Position numbers and translations under genes: made by a program | The notes under the pieces: model-generated | Database searches by the model: none | What the model was told of the DNA's origin: nothing | Seen by the model: only the letters and a program-made list of their open reading frames with translations | Assembly (NCBI GenBank): GCA_017794945.1 | Contig: CP051239.1 | Coordinates: forward strand, 1,178,001-1,242,000 | Length of the DNA: 64,000 nucleotides | Direction of reading: 5' to 3' | Source of the DNA: Alcanivorax sp. | GTDB lineage: Bacteria > Pseudomonadota > Gammaproteobacteria > Pseudomonadales > Alcanivoracaceae | Shown: positions 52,058 to 60,490 of the stretch, in pieces | Numbering within the stretch: the first letter of the stretch is position 1 | Layout of the letters: every line of letters starts with the position of its first letter

Positions 52058-52783
52058 TCAGAAGGTTTCCATCCACGGGCGCAGATCCAGCTCGTGGGTC
52101 CAGGTATCGCGCGGCTGTTGGTGCAGCGCCCAGTAAGCGTCGGCAATATGTTCCGGATCAAGGATACCGTCACGGTCCTTGAGGGCGTAACGGTCGGGAA
52201 AATTGTCACGGATGAAGGCGGTGTCGATGGCGCCGTCAATCACCGGATGCGCCACATGGATGCCTTCCGGGCCCAGTTCCCGGGCCATACTTTGCGCCAG
52301 CGCGCGCAGGGCGAACTTAGCCCCGGCGAAGGCGGAGAAACCACGGCCGCCGCGCAGTGACGCGGTGGCGCCGGTGAACAGGATGGTGCCCTGGCCGCGC
52401 GGCACCATCACCCGGGCCGCCTCCCGGCCGGTGAGAAAGCCGGCGAACGCGGCCATTTCCCACACCTTGCGGTAGACCCGCGCGGTGGTGTCGCGGATCG
52501 GGAAGTTCACATTGGCACCGATATTGAAGACCACCACTTCCAGCGGCCCGACCTCGGCTTCGATGGTGTCCACCAGGGTACGCATCTGATCTTCGTCGCG
52601 GGCATCGCAGCCGAAGCCGCGGGCCTGACCGCCCTCTCCGCGTATGCGCTCAACCAACGGAGTAAGCGCTTCTTCACTTCTCCGGGTCACACAGGCGATA
52701 AAACCTTCACGGGCAAAGCGTCGGGCAATGGCGCCGCCGGTGGCGTCACCGGCGCCGACCACGAGAATCGCGGGGGCGGTCAT
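52058..52783 (-). CDS. SDR-fold protein lacking catalytic Tyr
   Basis: 241 aa with Rossmann start LVVGAGDATGGAIARRFARE and VVFNIGANVNFPI for the Asn region. The expected YxxxK is seen as SAFAGAK, where Phe replaces the catalytic Tyr. A variant TGxxxGxG (AGDATGGA) is also atypical. It may bind a nucleotide without classical dehydrogenase chemistry. Likely in one operon with the isomerase-like gene. Confidence 0.75.
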   Translation of the reverse strand: MTAPAILVVGAGDATGGAIARRFAREGFIACVTRRSEEALTPLVERIRGEGGQARGFGCDARDEDQMRTLVDTIEAEVGPLEVVVFNIGANVNFPIRDTTARVYRKVWEMAAFAGFLTGREAARVMVPRGQGTILFTGATASLRGGRGFSAFAGAKFALRALAQSMARELGPEGIHVAHPVIDGAIDTAFIRDNFPDRYALKDRDGILDPEHIADAYWALHQQPRDTWTHELDLRPWMETF

Positions 52784-52882
52784 GGGGTGCTCCTCGTCCA
52801 GGCTACAGAGGTTGGCCCAGTATGCACCGGCTTCGCTTAACAGGGTAAAGGCGCGGCCGAATCACACCGATGAGGCTCGCGG

Positions 52883-52999
52883 TCAGCCGCCCACGGCCAC
52901 CGCCACCGCGCACGCCACCGCGCCCAGCAGCAGCACCAGGACCACACGACGTATCACCATCGGCCAGTCAACCAGCCCAAAATCCTTGAACCATCCCAT
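52883..52999 (-). CDS. Predicted 38-aa single-helix membrane protein
   Basis: Short frame from the ATG at 52999 to TGA at 52883-52885. Starts MGWFKDFGLVDWPMVIRR, then a strong hydrophobic helix (VVLVLLLGAVACAVAVAVGG). A GGGGA lies eight bases before the start. It is the only coding signal in the 353-bp gap between 52783 and 53137. Short membrane proteins of this kind are frequently missed. No homologue is known to me. Confidence 0.45.
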   Translation of the reverse strand: MGWFKDFGLVDWPMVIRRVVLVLLLGAVACAVAVAVGG

Positions 53000-53136
53000 G
53001 TTGTTATCCCCAAGGCGCTTTTGTTATCACAACCAAAAATTGTGACGTTCGTCACAGCGCATGAGGTTGCTCTTGGCCCCAGGGGTATGCAATAAGGCGA
53101 ATTTGGTAAGCGTGAAGAACGCGTCAGTAAGGTGTC

Positions 53137-54051
53137 TTAGCCGGGCTCGCTCTGCTGGTCCGCCAGCGTCGCCATGACACGTTGGCGCAGCCAGGTGTGC
53201 CCTGGATCCGCACTCTGGTCACGGTGCCAGTAGAGGTGCAATTCCAGCCCTGGCACGTCCGCCGGAAGCGGCTCCACATGGCTGCCGGCCGGCGCCAGCT
53301 GGCGTGCCAGCAGTCCCGGCAGGGTGAGCAATAAGTCCGAACCCATCACCGTCGACAAGGCCGCCATGTGGTGCTGGCAACGCAGGCGGATATTGCGCCG
53401 GTAGCCGAGACGGGACAGGCCGAAATCCTCCATGCCGGGCCCTTCGCGCCGCGAGGACACCAGCACGTGCTGCGCCGCCAGATAGGCCGGCAGGTCCAGT
53501 TTCCCGGCCAGCGGATGGCCCGGTCGCATGATCACCACCAGCGGCCCGCTCATCACCGGGCGGTGTTCGATGGCGTCCGGCAGCGGCAGCAGCACATCGG
53601 CGGCCAGGTCCAGACGGCCACTGGCCAGTTCCGTGGCCAGTTGCCGACGCGCCACGGTCATCGACTGCAGCCGCACGCCGGGGGCCTCTTCAAGAATACC
53701 GGCGGTGAGCGGCGGCAGCAGACAGCCCTCCAACCCGTCGCGCAACCCCACCACGAAGGTGCGCTCGGCATCCGCCAGGTCGAAGCCCCCCTCGTCGCTG
53801 AGGCAACGCTGCAACCCACCCAGCGCGTGGCGCACCGGGGTCACCATGGCGCGCGCCCGGCTGGTGGGCACCATGCGCGCCCCCTGGCGCACGAACAACG
53901 GATCCTCGAGACGGTCGCGCAACCGCCCCAGCGCGTGGCTCACCGCCGGCTGGGTCAGGTTGAGCACGCGCGCCGCCCGGGTCAGGGAGCCTTCGGTATA
54001 GATGGCGTCGAAGACCACGAACAGGTTCAGATCGAAGCGGGAGACATGCAT
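53137..54051 (-). CDS. LysR-family regulator, NodD-like N-terminus
   Basis: 304 aa. The DNA-binding part begins MHVSRFDLNLFVVFDAIYTE, with LTQPAVSHALGRLRDRLEDP recognition helix and PTSRARAM. Effector domain follows (FVVGLRDGLEGCLLPPLTAG). It is divergent from the phosphatase gene with a 96-bp gap and could control that gene or the downstream operon. Confidence 0.87.
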   Translation of the reverse strand: MHVSRFDLNLFVVFDAIYTEGSLTRAARVLNLTQPAVSHALGRLRDRLEDPLFVRQGARMVPTSRARAMVTPVRHALGGLQRCLSDEGGFDLADAERTFVVGLRDGLEGCLLPPLTAGILEEAPGVRLQSMTVARRQLATELASGRLDLAADVLLPLPDAIEHRPVMSGPLVVIMRPGHPLAGKLDLPAYLAAQHVLVSSRREGPGMEDFGLSRLGYRRNIRLRCQHHMAALSTVMGSDLLLTLPGLLARQLAPAGSHVEPLPADVPGLELHLYWHRDQSADPGHTWLRQRVMATLADQQSEPG

Positions 54052-54147
54052 GGGGCTTATCCAGGTGTATTTTTCAGATTCATTAGATTAATTGAAAACC
54101 GCCCCCTAGCATGGGGTCAACTTCCGGGAATACAGCAGAGACCCTCG

Positions 54148-54825
54148 ATGCCAGTGATTTACCTGATCCGTCACGGCCAGGCCAGTTTCGGCGCCGAGAA
54201 CTACGACGCCCTGTCCGACGCCGGCTGGGAACAGAGCCGCATCCTCGGCCGCCACCTGCGCGAGCAGAATCTGGGCGCCCCCCGGGTGGTGTGCGGCGCC
54301 ATGCAACGGCATAAAGAAACCGCCCAGGCGACGCTGGAAGCCCTGGGGCTGCCTCGGGAATGGGCCACCGACACCGGCTTCAACGAATACGACCACCAGA
54401 CCCTGATGCGGGTGCACTGGCCCGAGTCCCAGGACCGGGCGGTGCTCACCCGCTGGATGAACGAACAGGACAACCCGCGCCGCGCCTTCCAGGCCCGTTT
54501 CGAAGAGGCGCTGCGCCGCTGGCAGCGCAACGAGGACCACTACCAGGAAACCTGGCCGGCGTTCCGCGAGCGGGTGCTGGCCTCTCTGTACAGCCTGGCC
54601 AACCGGCTGGAAAGCGGCGACAGCGCCCTGGTGTTCACCTCCGGCGGCGCCATCAGCGTGGCCATTCAGCACCTGCTCGAGCTGGATCAGGAGGCACTGA
54701 TCACCTTTAACCGGGGCCTGATCAACACCAGCGTCACGCGGCTGCTGGTCAATACCGGCCGCCTGCGTCTGGCCACGCTCAACGAGCACCTGCATCTGGC
54801 CGGCGACATGCTCACCTACCGCTAA
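54148..54825 (+). CDS. Histidine phosphatase family protein
   Basis: 225-aa phosphoglycerate-mutase-like phosphatase. Active-site RHG in VIYLIRHGQASFGAENYDAL; second conserved His in the LVFTSGGAISVAIQHLL region appears replaced (SGGAI), so the canonical His is uncertain. The ATG at 54148 is preferred over longer frames. It is followed 21 bp later by an alpha/beta hydrolase on the same strand. Substrate unknown. Confidence 0.83.
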   Translation: MPVIYLIRHGQASFGAENYDALSDAGWEQSRILGRHLREQNLGAPRVVCGAMQRHKETAQATLEALGLPREWATDTGFNEYDHQTLMRVHWPESQDRAVLTRWMNEQDNPRRAFQARFEEALRRWQRNEDHYQETWPAFRERVLASLYSLANRLESGDSALVFTSGGAISVAIQHLLELDQEALITFNRGLINTSVTRLLVNTGRLRLATLNEHLHLAGDMLTYR

Positions 54826-54846
54826 CCGGCGATCACGAGGCCCATC

Positions 54847-55659
54847 ATGGCGTTCACCCACCACACCACTGAATTGAACGGCCAGCGCTACGCCTACCTG
54901 GACGAGGGCGAGGGCCCGCTGCTGGTGTTCGGCCATGGCGTGCTGGCGGACAAATCCATGTTCGAGGCGCAGATCGAGGCACTCCGCGACCGCTACCGCT
55001 GCGTCAGCCTGGACTGGCCCGGCCACACCGGCTCCGGCTACCGGGAGAAAGGCTGGAACTTCTACGACATGGCCGACGACAGCGTCGCCCTGCTCGATCA
55101 GCTGGGTTACGAGCAGGCGATCTTCGTCGGCTTGTCCCAGGGCGGCATGACCTTCATGCGGCTGGCGCTCAAGTACCCGGAGCGGGTGCGCGCCCTGGTG
55201 CTGCTGGACACCTCCGCGGACCCGGAAGACGCCGACCTGCTGCCGGTGCACCGCCAGCAGCAGTCCCGGTTCGCCCACGGCAGCGACGCCGAGCGCGACG
55301 AGGTGGTCACGCGCATGCAGAAGTTTCTGTACGCCAAACCCTGGCGCGACGCCAACCCGGACGGGGTGGCCCACGAGAAGGCCCTGATCCTGGCCCACGA
55401 CCGCCACGGCATTGAGCTGGCGCTGGAGAACGTTTTCACCCGTGACGACATCAGTGGGGATATCGGCGCGATCAGCGCGCCAACGCTGGTGATCGTCGGC
55501 GAACTGGACCGCGCCACGCCGCCGGACAAAGCACGGCGCATCGCCGACGCCATCCCCGGCGCGCGGCTGGTCAGCGTGGCCGATTCCGGGCACCATTCGC
55601 CGATAGAAAACCCCGAAGCCGTGAACCGGGCGCTGTCCGATTTCCTCGCCACGCTGTGA
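54847..55659 (+). CDS. Alpha/beta hydrolase
   Basis: 270 aa. Oxyanion strand LVFGHGVLADKSMF, nucleophile elbow VGLSQGGMTFM (Ser), acid in the region after VIVGELDRATPPD, and His in VADSGHHSPIENPE. The lid is short. A haloperoxidase, lactonase or esterase of unknown substrate is equally possible. It is in tandem with the SDR gene that follows. Confidence 0.86.
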   Translation: MAFTHHTTELNGQRYAYLDEGEGPLLVFGHGVLADKSMFEAQIEALRDRYRCVSLDWPGHTGSGYREKGWNFYDMADDSVALLDQLGYEQAIFVGLSQGGMTFMRLALKYPERVRALVLLDTSADPEDADLLPVHRQQQSRFAHGSDAERDEVVTRMQKFLYAKPWRDANPDGVAHEKALILAHDRHGIELALENVFTRDDISGDIGAISAPTLVIVGELDRATPPDKARRIADAIPGARLVSVADSGHHSPIENPEAVNRALSDFLATL

Positions 55660-55691
55660 TTCGGGGCCACGAACGCGACAAGGAAACTGCC

Positions 55692-56444
55692 ATGAGTACC
55701 CGCTCCAATATTCTCATCACCGGCGCCAGCTCCGGTCTGGGCGCCGGCATGGCCCGGCTGTTCGCCGCCCGGGGTCGCAACCTGGCCCTGTGCGCGCGGC
55801 GCACCGACAAGCTGGACGCCCTGAAAGCGGAACTGGAACAGGCCCACCCGGGCATCACCGTGCTGGTGAAACCCCTGGACGTGAACCAGTACGATCAGGT
55901 GTTCGATGTCTTCCGTGCCTTCCGTACCGAGCTGGGCAGCCTGGACCGGATCATCGTCAACGCCGGCATGGGCAAGGGGCAGCCGCTGGGCACCGGCTAT
56001 TTCCACGCCAACCGGCAGACCGCCGAGACCAATTTCGTCGCCGCCCTGGCCCAGTGCGAGGCGGCCATGGAAATCTTCCGGGCCCAGAACAACGGCCACC
56101 TGGTGGTGATCTCCTCGATGAGCGCGGTGCGCGGCATGCGCAAGAACATCAACACCTACGCCGCCACCAAGGCCGGCGTGGCCAGCCTGGCGGAAGGGCT
56201 GCGCATGGAAATGATCGGCAAACCGATCACCGTGAGCACCCTCTACCCGGGCTACATCCGCTCGGAAATCAACGAGAAAGTGGAAAAGGCGCCGTTCATG
56301 GTGGACACCGAGACCGGCTGCAAGGCGCTGGTCCGCGCCATCGAGAAAGAACCCGCCAAGGCCTATGTGCCGTCCTGGCCCTGGGCGCCGCTGGGGTTTG
56401 CCATGAAGGTTCTGCCGCTGTCCCTGGTCAAGAAAATGACCTGA
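55692..56444 (+). CDS. Short-chain dehydrogenase/reductase
   Basis: 250 aa. Cofactor loop LITGASSGLGAGMARLFAAR, VNAGMGKGQPLG, Ser in VISSMSAVRG and TYAATKAG with Tyr-x3-Lys. The C-terminus (FAMKVLPLSLVKKM) may carry a hydrophobic helix, as in some membrane-associated SDRs. The ATG at 55692 has AAGGAAACTGCC upstream. It follows the hydrolase by 32 bp, so one operon from 54148 to 56444 is likely. Function unknown. Confidence 0.85.
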   Translation: MSTRSNILITGASSGLGAGMARLFAARGRNLALCARRTDKLDALKAELEQAHPGITVLVKPLDVNQYDQVFDVFRAFRTELGSLDRIIVNAGMGKGQPLGTGYFHANRQTAETNFVAALAQCEAAMEIFRAQNNGHLVVISSMSAVRGMRKNINTYAATKAGVASLAEGLRMEMIGKPITVSTLYPGYIRSEINEKVEKAPFMVDTETGCKALVRAIEKEPAKAYVPSWPWAPLGFAMKVLPLSLVKKMT

Positions 56445-56455
56445 CCCCGGCCGCC

Positions 56456-57814
56456 CTAGTCCAGCGGCCCCGGGTTCTTGCGCCGCTTGGGCTTGGCGAA
56501 CCCGCCCTGGGTATCCGGCGCCGGTGACGGCACCGCGCGCTTGCGCGCCACCTTCTTCTTCGCCGGCGGCTTCTTGCCGGCGGCCTTGGCCGACCGGGCC
56601 TGCGCCTTCTTTTTCAGCTTCTTCTGTTTGCTCCCCACCGCCTTGCCGGAGCGCTTGCGCTCCTTGGGGCCCAGGTAACGGCCTCGCAGCGCCTCCACCA
56701 CCCGGAACTCGAACTCCTGGCGCAGATAGCGCTGAATGCTCGCCATCAGGTTCCATTCGAAACTTTCCACCAGCGAGATCGCCGCGCCCTCGCCGTCGCC
56801 GCGCCCGGTGCGGCCGATGCGGTGCAGATAATCGTCGCCACTGCGCGGCATATCGAAGTTGATCACCAGATCCAGGCCGTCCACGTCCAGGCCCCGGGCG
56901 GCCACGTCGGTGGCCACCAGCACCGTCACCGCGCCGCTGTTGAGCCGCTCCAATGCCAGCTTGCGGTCCTTGGTGTCCTTGTCGCCGTGCAGCACGAACA
57001 CCTTGTGGGCGGTGGAGCGCAGCACCCCGCCGAGGCGGTCGGCGGTGGCCTTGGTATTGGTGAAAACAATCGCCTTGCGGTGGGGCTCATGGGCGAGCAG
57101 CCACTGCACCAGGCGCTCCTTATGGGAGCGGTCGTCGGCGGTGATGATCTGCTGGCGCACCTGCTGATTGAGCTCGCGCACGCTGTCGAGCATCAGGCAC
57201 TCCGGCTCGCGCAGCACCCGCGCCACCATGGCGTCCATGGCCGCGCCGCCCGGCGTGGCGGAGAACAGCAGGGTCTGCCGGGCCGGGTTACAAGCCGCCG
57301 CCAGACGCAGCACGTCGTCGCTGAAGCCCATGTCGAGCATGCGGTCCGATTCGTCCAGCACCAGTACCTTAAGCTCGGACAACGCCAGATTGTCCGCTTC
57401 CAGATGCTCGATCAGACGGCCCGGCGTGCCCACCAGCACCTCCGGGTTCTTGCGGATGCGCGCCGCCTGTACCTTGAAGTCCTCACCGCCGGTGACCGCT
57501 TCCGCCTTGATAAAGGTGAAGCGCGACAGCGCCTGCACCTGCTTGAGCGTCTGCCGGGCCAGTTCCCGGGTCGGCGCCAGCACCAGCGCCCGGGTGCCGA
57601 TGCCGCGGTCCGTCTCGTCCAGAAGCCGCTGCAGCATGGGCAGCACGAAGGCGGCGGTCTTCCCGGTGCCGGTTCGCGCCACCACGCGCAGGTCCCGGCC
57701 CGCCAGCGCCGGGGGGATGGCCGCCGTTTGCACTGGCGTGGGCTCGCTCAGCGACAGCTCTTCCAGGGCGCGCAACAAACGTTCATGCAGATTCAGATCA
57801 GCAAACACAGGCAC
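56456..57814 (-). CDS. DEAD-box RNA helicase with DESD motif II
   Basis: 452-aa ATP-dependent RNA helicase. Motif Q near SELSLSEPTPVQTAAIPPAL, motif I ARTGTGKTAAF, motif II LVLDESDRMLDMGF with Ser replacing Ala in DEAD, motif III SATPGG, motif V ARGLDVDGLDLVINFD and motif VI HRIGRTGRG. The C-terminal ~70 residues are Lys/Arg-rich (KAQARSAKAAGKKPPAKKK), a probable RNA-binding tail. RNA remodelling in ribosome assembly or decay is likely by family. Confidence 0.9.
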   Translation of the reverse strand: MPVFADLNLHERLLRALEELSLSEPTPVQTAAIPPALAGRDLRVVARTGTGKTAAFVLPMLQRLLDETDRGIGTRALVLAPTRELARQTLKQVQALSRFTFIKAEAVTGGEDFKVQAARIRKNPEVLVGTPGRLIEHLEADNLALSELKVLVLDESDRMLDMGFSDDVLRLAAACNPARQTLLFSATPGGAAMDAMVARVLREPECLMLDSVRELNQQVRQQIITADDRSHKERLVQWLLAHEPHRKAIVFTNTKATADRLGGVLRSTAHKVFVLHGDKDTKDRKLALERLNSGAVTVLVATDVAARGLDVDGLDLVINFDMPRSGDDYLHRIGRTGRGDGEGAAISLVESFEWNLMASIQRYLRQEFEFRVVEALRGRYLGPKERKRSGKAVGSKQKKLKKKAQARSAKAAGKKPPAKKKVARKRAVPSPAPDTQGGFAKPKRRKNPGPLD

Positions 57815-57934
57815 TCTACTCGGTGAAGAAAGGCTTTCAGGAACCGCTAGTGTAACTCAACAGGCGCACAAACCGAGCGTCGCGGAACGGTTCGTCGCCA
57901 GCGATAACCCGGCGCGGTGGAATCTCCCGACCGA

Positions 57935-58041
57935 GCGGGTCTGTGTTCTGCCCTTCCGGGACCCTGGAGAACAGGACGTTCGACAGGGAGCGTACAGGGA
58001 CGTATTCACAGCGTTCCCGGAAGGGCAGAACACAGACCCGC
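57935..58041. repeat. Large inverted repeat (27-bp arms) between helicase and amtB
   Basis: Arms GCGGGTCTGTGTTCTGCCCT... (57935-57961) and its exact complement (58015-58041) flank 53 bp. The loop has further palindromic bits (CCCTGG..CAGGG, GTACAGGGACGT). Similar CTGTGTTCTGCCCTTCC-type intergenic palindromes occur in related marine bacteria, so it may be a mobile or processed repeat. No protein is convincing in the 57815-58141 interval. Confidence 0.72.
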
Positions 58042-58079
58042 GCCCCCGCTGGAGAGAACTCATCCCAATGCCAGAGCAA

Positions 58080-58105
58080 CAAAAAAGGGCGCCCGAAGGC
58101 GCCCC
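58080..58105 (-). terminator. Rho-independent terminator of amtB
   Basis: On the minus strand, GGGCGCC-TTCG-GGCGCCC (58104-58087) is followed by six T residues. The stable UUCG-type loop plus a T run fit an intrinsic terminator 37 bases past the amtB stop. Confidence 0.82.
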
Positions 58106-58141
58106 GTAGATTGGTGCAAGACAGATTGGAAGGAGACAGAC

Positions 58142-59401
58142 TCAGCTCTTCACGAACTCCGGGTACGCTTCCATACCGCAGTCCACGATATCCATGCCTT
58201 CGTACTCGTCCTCTTCGGAGACGCGGATGCCGAAGATCGCCTTGAGGATGGCCCACACGATCAGGCTCGCCACGAACACCCACACGAAGATGGTCAGGGC
58301 GCCGATCAGCTGGCCGGAGAAGCTGGAACCGTCGTTGGTGATCGGCACCAGCATCAGGCCCAGGAAGCCGACCACACCGTGCACGGAGATGGCACCGACC
58401 GGATCGTCGATCTTCAGCTTGTCCAGGGTCACGATGCTGAACACCACCAGCACGCCGCCGATCGCACCGAACAGAGTAGCGGTCAGAGCGGTCGGGGTGG
58501 ACGGCTCGGCGGTGATGGTCACCAGGCCGGCCAGGGCACCGTTGAGCAGCATGGTCAGGTCGGCCTTGCCGAACAGGAAGCGGCCCACGATCAGCGCGGC
58601 GACGGCACCACCGGCGGCGGCGGTGTTGGTGTTCAGGAACACCATGGCCACGGAGTGCGCGTTGGCGGCGTCGCCGAGCTTGAGCACGGAGCCGCCGTTG
58701 AAGCCGAACCAGCCCATCCACAGGATGAAGGTACCCAGGGTCGCCAGCGGCAGGTTGGCACCGGGAATCGCGTGAATCTCGCCGTTCGGGCCGTACTTGC
58801 CTTTACGGGCGCCCAGCAGCAGCACACCGGCCAGGGCGGCGGCCGCGCCGGCCATGTGCACGATGCCGGAGCCGGCGAAGTCGGAGAAGCCCAGGTCGCC
58901 CAGGTTGTACAGGCCGAACACGTCCTTGCCACCCCAGGTCCAGGCGCCTTCCATCGGGTAGATAACGCCGGTCATGACCACCGCGAACGCCAGGAAGGCC
59001 CACAGCTTCATGCGCTCGGCCACGGCACCGGAGACAATGGACATGGCGGTCGCCACGAATACCACCTGGAAGAAGAAGTCGGACGCGCCGGAATACACCG
59101 AACCGCCATCAAAACCCGCTTCCGCGGAATCCGCCAGCACACCGGCCAGGTCAAAGGCTTCAATGCCGTTCAGGAAGATGCCGCCGCCGTACATGATCGA
59201 ATAACCGCAGACCAGGTACATCAGGCAAGCGATGGCGAACAACGCCACGTTCTTGGTGAGAATTTCGGTGGTGTTCTTAGCACGCACCAGGCCGGCTTCG
59301 AGCATCGCGAAGCCCGCCGCCATCCACATTACCAGTGCGCCACACACCAGAAAATAAAAGGTGTCGATGGCGTACTGAAGTTCAAAGATTTGATTTTCCA
59401 C
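58142..59401 (-). CDS. amtB: Ammonium transporter
   Basis: 419-aa AmtB-type channel with 11 helices. Starts MENQIFELQYAIDTFYFLVC and includes MAAGFAMLEAGLVRAKN, AGSGIVHMAGAAAALAGV (twin-His channel region) and VHGVVGFLGLMLVP. The start has no cleaved signal, unlike E. coli AmtB. It conducts NH4+/NH3 and is blocked by GlnK. It follows glnK by 87 bp in an operon behind the sigma54/NtrC site region. Confidence 0.94.
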   Translation of the reverse strand: MENQIFELQYAIDTFYFLVCGALVMWMAAGFAMLEAGLVRAKNTTEILTKNVALFAIACLMYLVCGYSIMYGGGIFLNGIEAFDLAGVLADSAEAGFDGGSVYSGASDFFFQVVFVATAMSIVSGAVAERMKLWAFLAFAVVMTGVIYPMEGAWTWGGKDVFGLYNLGDLGFSDFAGSGIVHMAGAAAALAGVLLLGARKGKYGPNGEIHAIPGANLPLATLGTFILWMGWFGFNGGSVLKLGDAANAHSVAMVFLNTNTAAAGGAVAALIVGRFLFGKADLTMLLNGALAGLVTITAEPSTPTALTATLFGAIGGVLVVFSIVTLDKLKIDDPVGAISVHGVVGFLGLMLVPITNDGSSFSGQLIGALTIFVWVFVASLIVWAILKAIFGIRVSEEDEYEGMDIVDCGMEAYPEFVKS

Positions 59402-59488
59402 GTTGCAACCCTCCGAGAATTGGAAGCGTGTTCAGGACCTTGGCATGGGTCGTGTTACACATTTCTCTTAACGTAAGCTTTCTAACCT

Positions 59489-59860
<372 letters not shown>

Positions 59861-59935
59861 TTAACGTCCGTTGGGTTTCAGGCCCCTCTTTGGTTCCCGA
59901 TCCATCCACTCGCGCGAACGCTCTAGCCCGTTAGC

Positions 59936-59951
59936 TGCACGACCCATGCCA
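59936..59951 (-). promoter_or_regulatory. Sigma54-type promoter of glnK-amtB
   Basis: Read on the minus strand: TGGCATG-GGTC-GTGCA, two mismatches from TGGCACG-N4-TTGCA, with GG and GC separated by exactly ten bases. It lies 109 bases before the glnK ATG. NtrC-like sites at 60029-60062 are at about -105 to -130 relative to the expected start, the usual enhancer distance. Confidence 0.72.
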
Positions 59952-60028
59952 ATTTTTAAAAGTCACGCATTTTCAGAGGGTTAGAACTGCAACCCCGGGG
60001 TGTTCCGGGGTCGGTTGCGGCAATATAG

Positions 60029-60062
60029 TGCACCACATCGGAGCACTCTCCAAAATGGTGCA
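60029..60062. promoter_or_regulatory. Two adjacent NtrC-like sites upstream of glnK
   Basis: TGCACCACATCGGAGCA (60029-60045) matches the 17-bp TGCACC-N5-GGTGCA dyad with one mismatch. CTCTCCAAAATGGTGCA (60046-60062) carries one good half-site. The sites abut with 17-bp centre spacing. They should bind phosphorylated NtrC and activate the sigma54 promoter at 59936. Confidence 0.68.
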
Positions 60063-60158
60063 CGCTGTTACGGTGCTTTCGACACACCCCTAACAGCCGG
60101 GGCAGTGGTACCATCGCACCCTGACCCGTCCGTGTTGCGAATAGTGGAGCCTGTGGCC

Positions 60159-60401
60159 ATGCAAAGCCAAGCCTTTCTCGATCGTTTGATGAGCGACATC
60201 AGCCGCCATCTGCCCGGAGACCTGGGGCAATTGCGCCAGGAGGTGGAGCACAGCGTGCGCGCCGTGCTCAATGAGACGCTGACCCGGCTGGATCTGATCA
60301 GCCGCGAGGAGTTCGAGATTCAACAGCAGGTGCTGGAGCGCACCCGCGCCCGGCTGGAGGCTCTGGAGAAGGAGGTGGCGGCGCTGGAGGCGCGCGACTG
60401 A
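60159..60401 (+). CDS. ubiK: Ubiquinone biosynthesis accessory factor UbiK (BMFP)
   Basis: 80 aa. The ATG at 60159 opens MQSQAFLDRLMSDISRHLPG. The rest is the BMFP coiled coil (REEFEIQQQVLERTRARLEA and LEKEVAALEARD), which forms the UbiJ-UbiK assembly in aerobic ubiquinone synthesis. GGAG is nine bases upstream. It is divergent from glnK across 331 bp that hold the nitrogen control sites. Confidence 0.86.
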   Translation: MQSQAFLDRLMSDISRHLPGDLGQLRQEVEHSVRAVLNETLTRLDLISREEFEIQQQVLERTRARLEALEKEVAALEARD

Positions 60402-60490
60402 GAACCCTACATTAATAACCGCCACCGGCGCACACCAATCAAGGGCGCCGGCTTACATCCCGGGCCGCGCCCGCCGCCTATGCTGGGGCC

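Noticed and set aside
54106..55596. 496-codon minus-strand frame
   Set aside because: Antisense to the phosphatase and hydrolase genes, whose active-site motifs are visible on the plus strand.
57917..59476. 519-codon plus-strand frame across amtB
   Set aside because: Antisense to amtB, repetitive Gln/His/Gly-rich composition, no motif.
59983..60004. Second candidate sigma54 site near CGGAACACCCCGGGGTTGCAG on the minus strand
   Set aside because: The GG-to-GC distance is fourteen bases, not ten, and the box at 59936 fits better.
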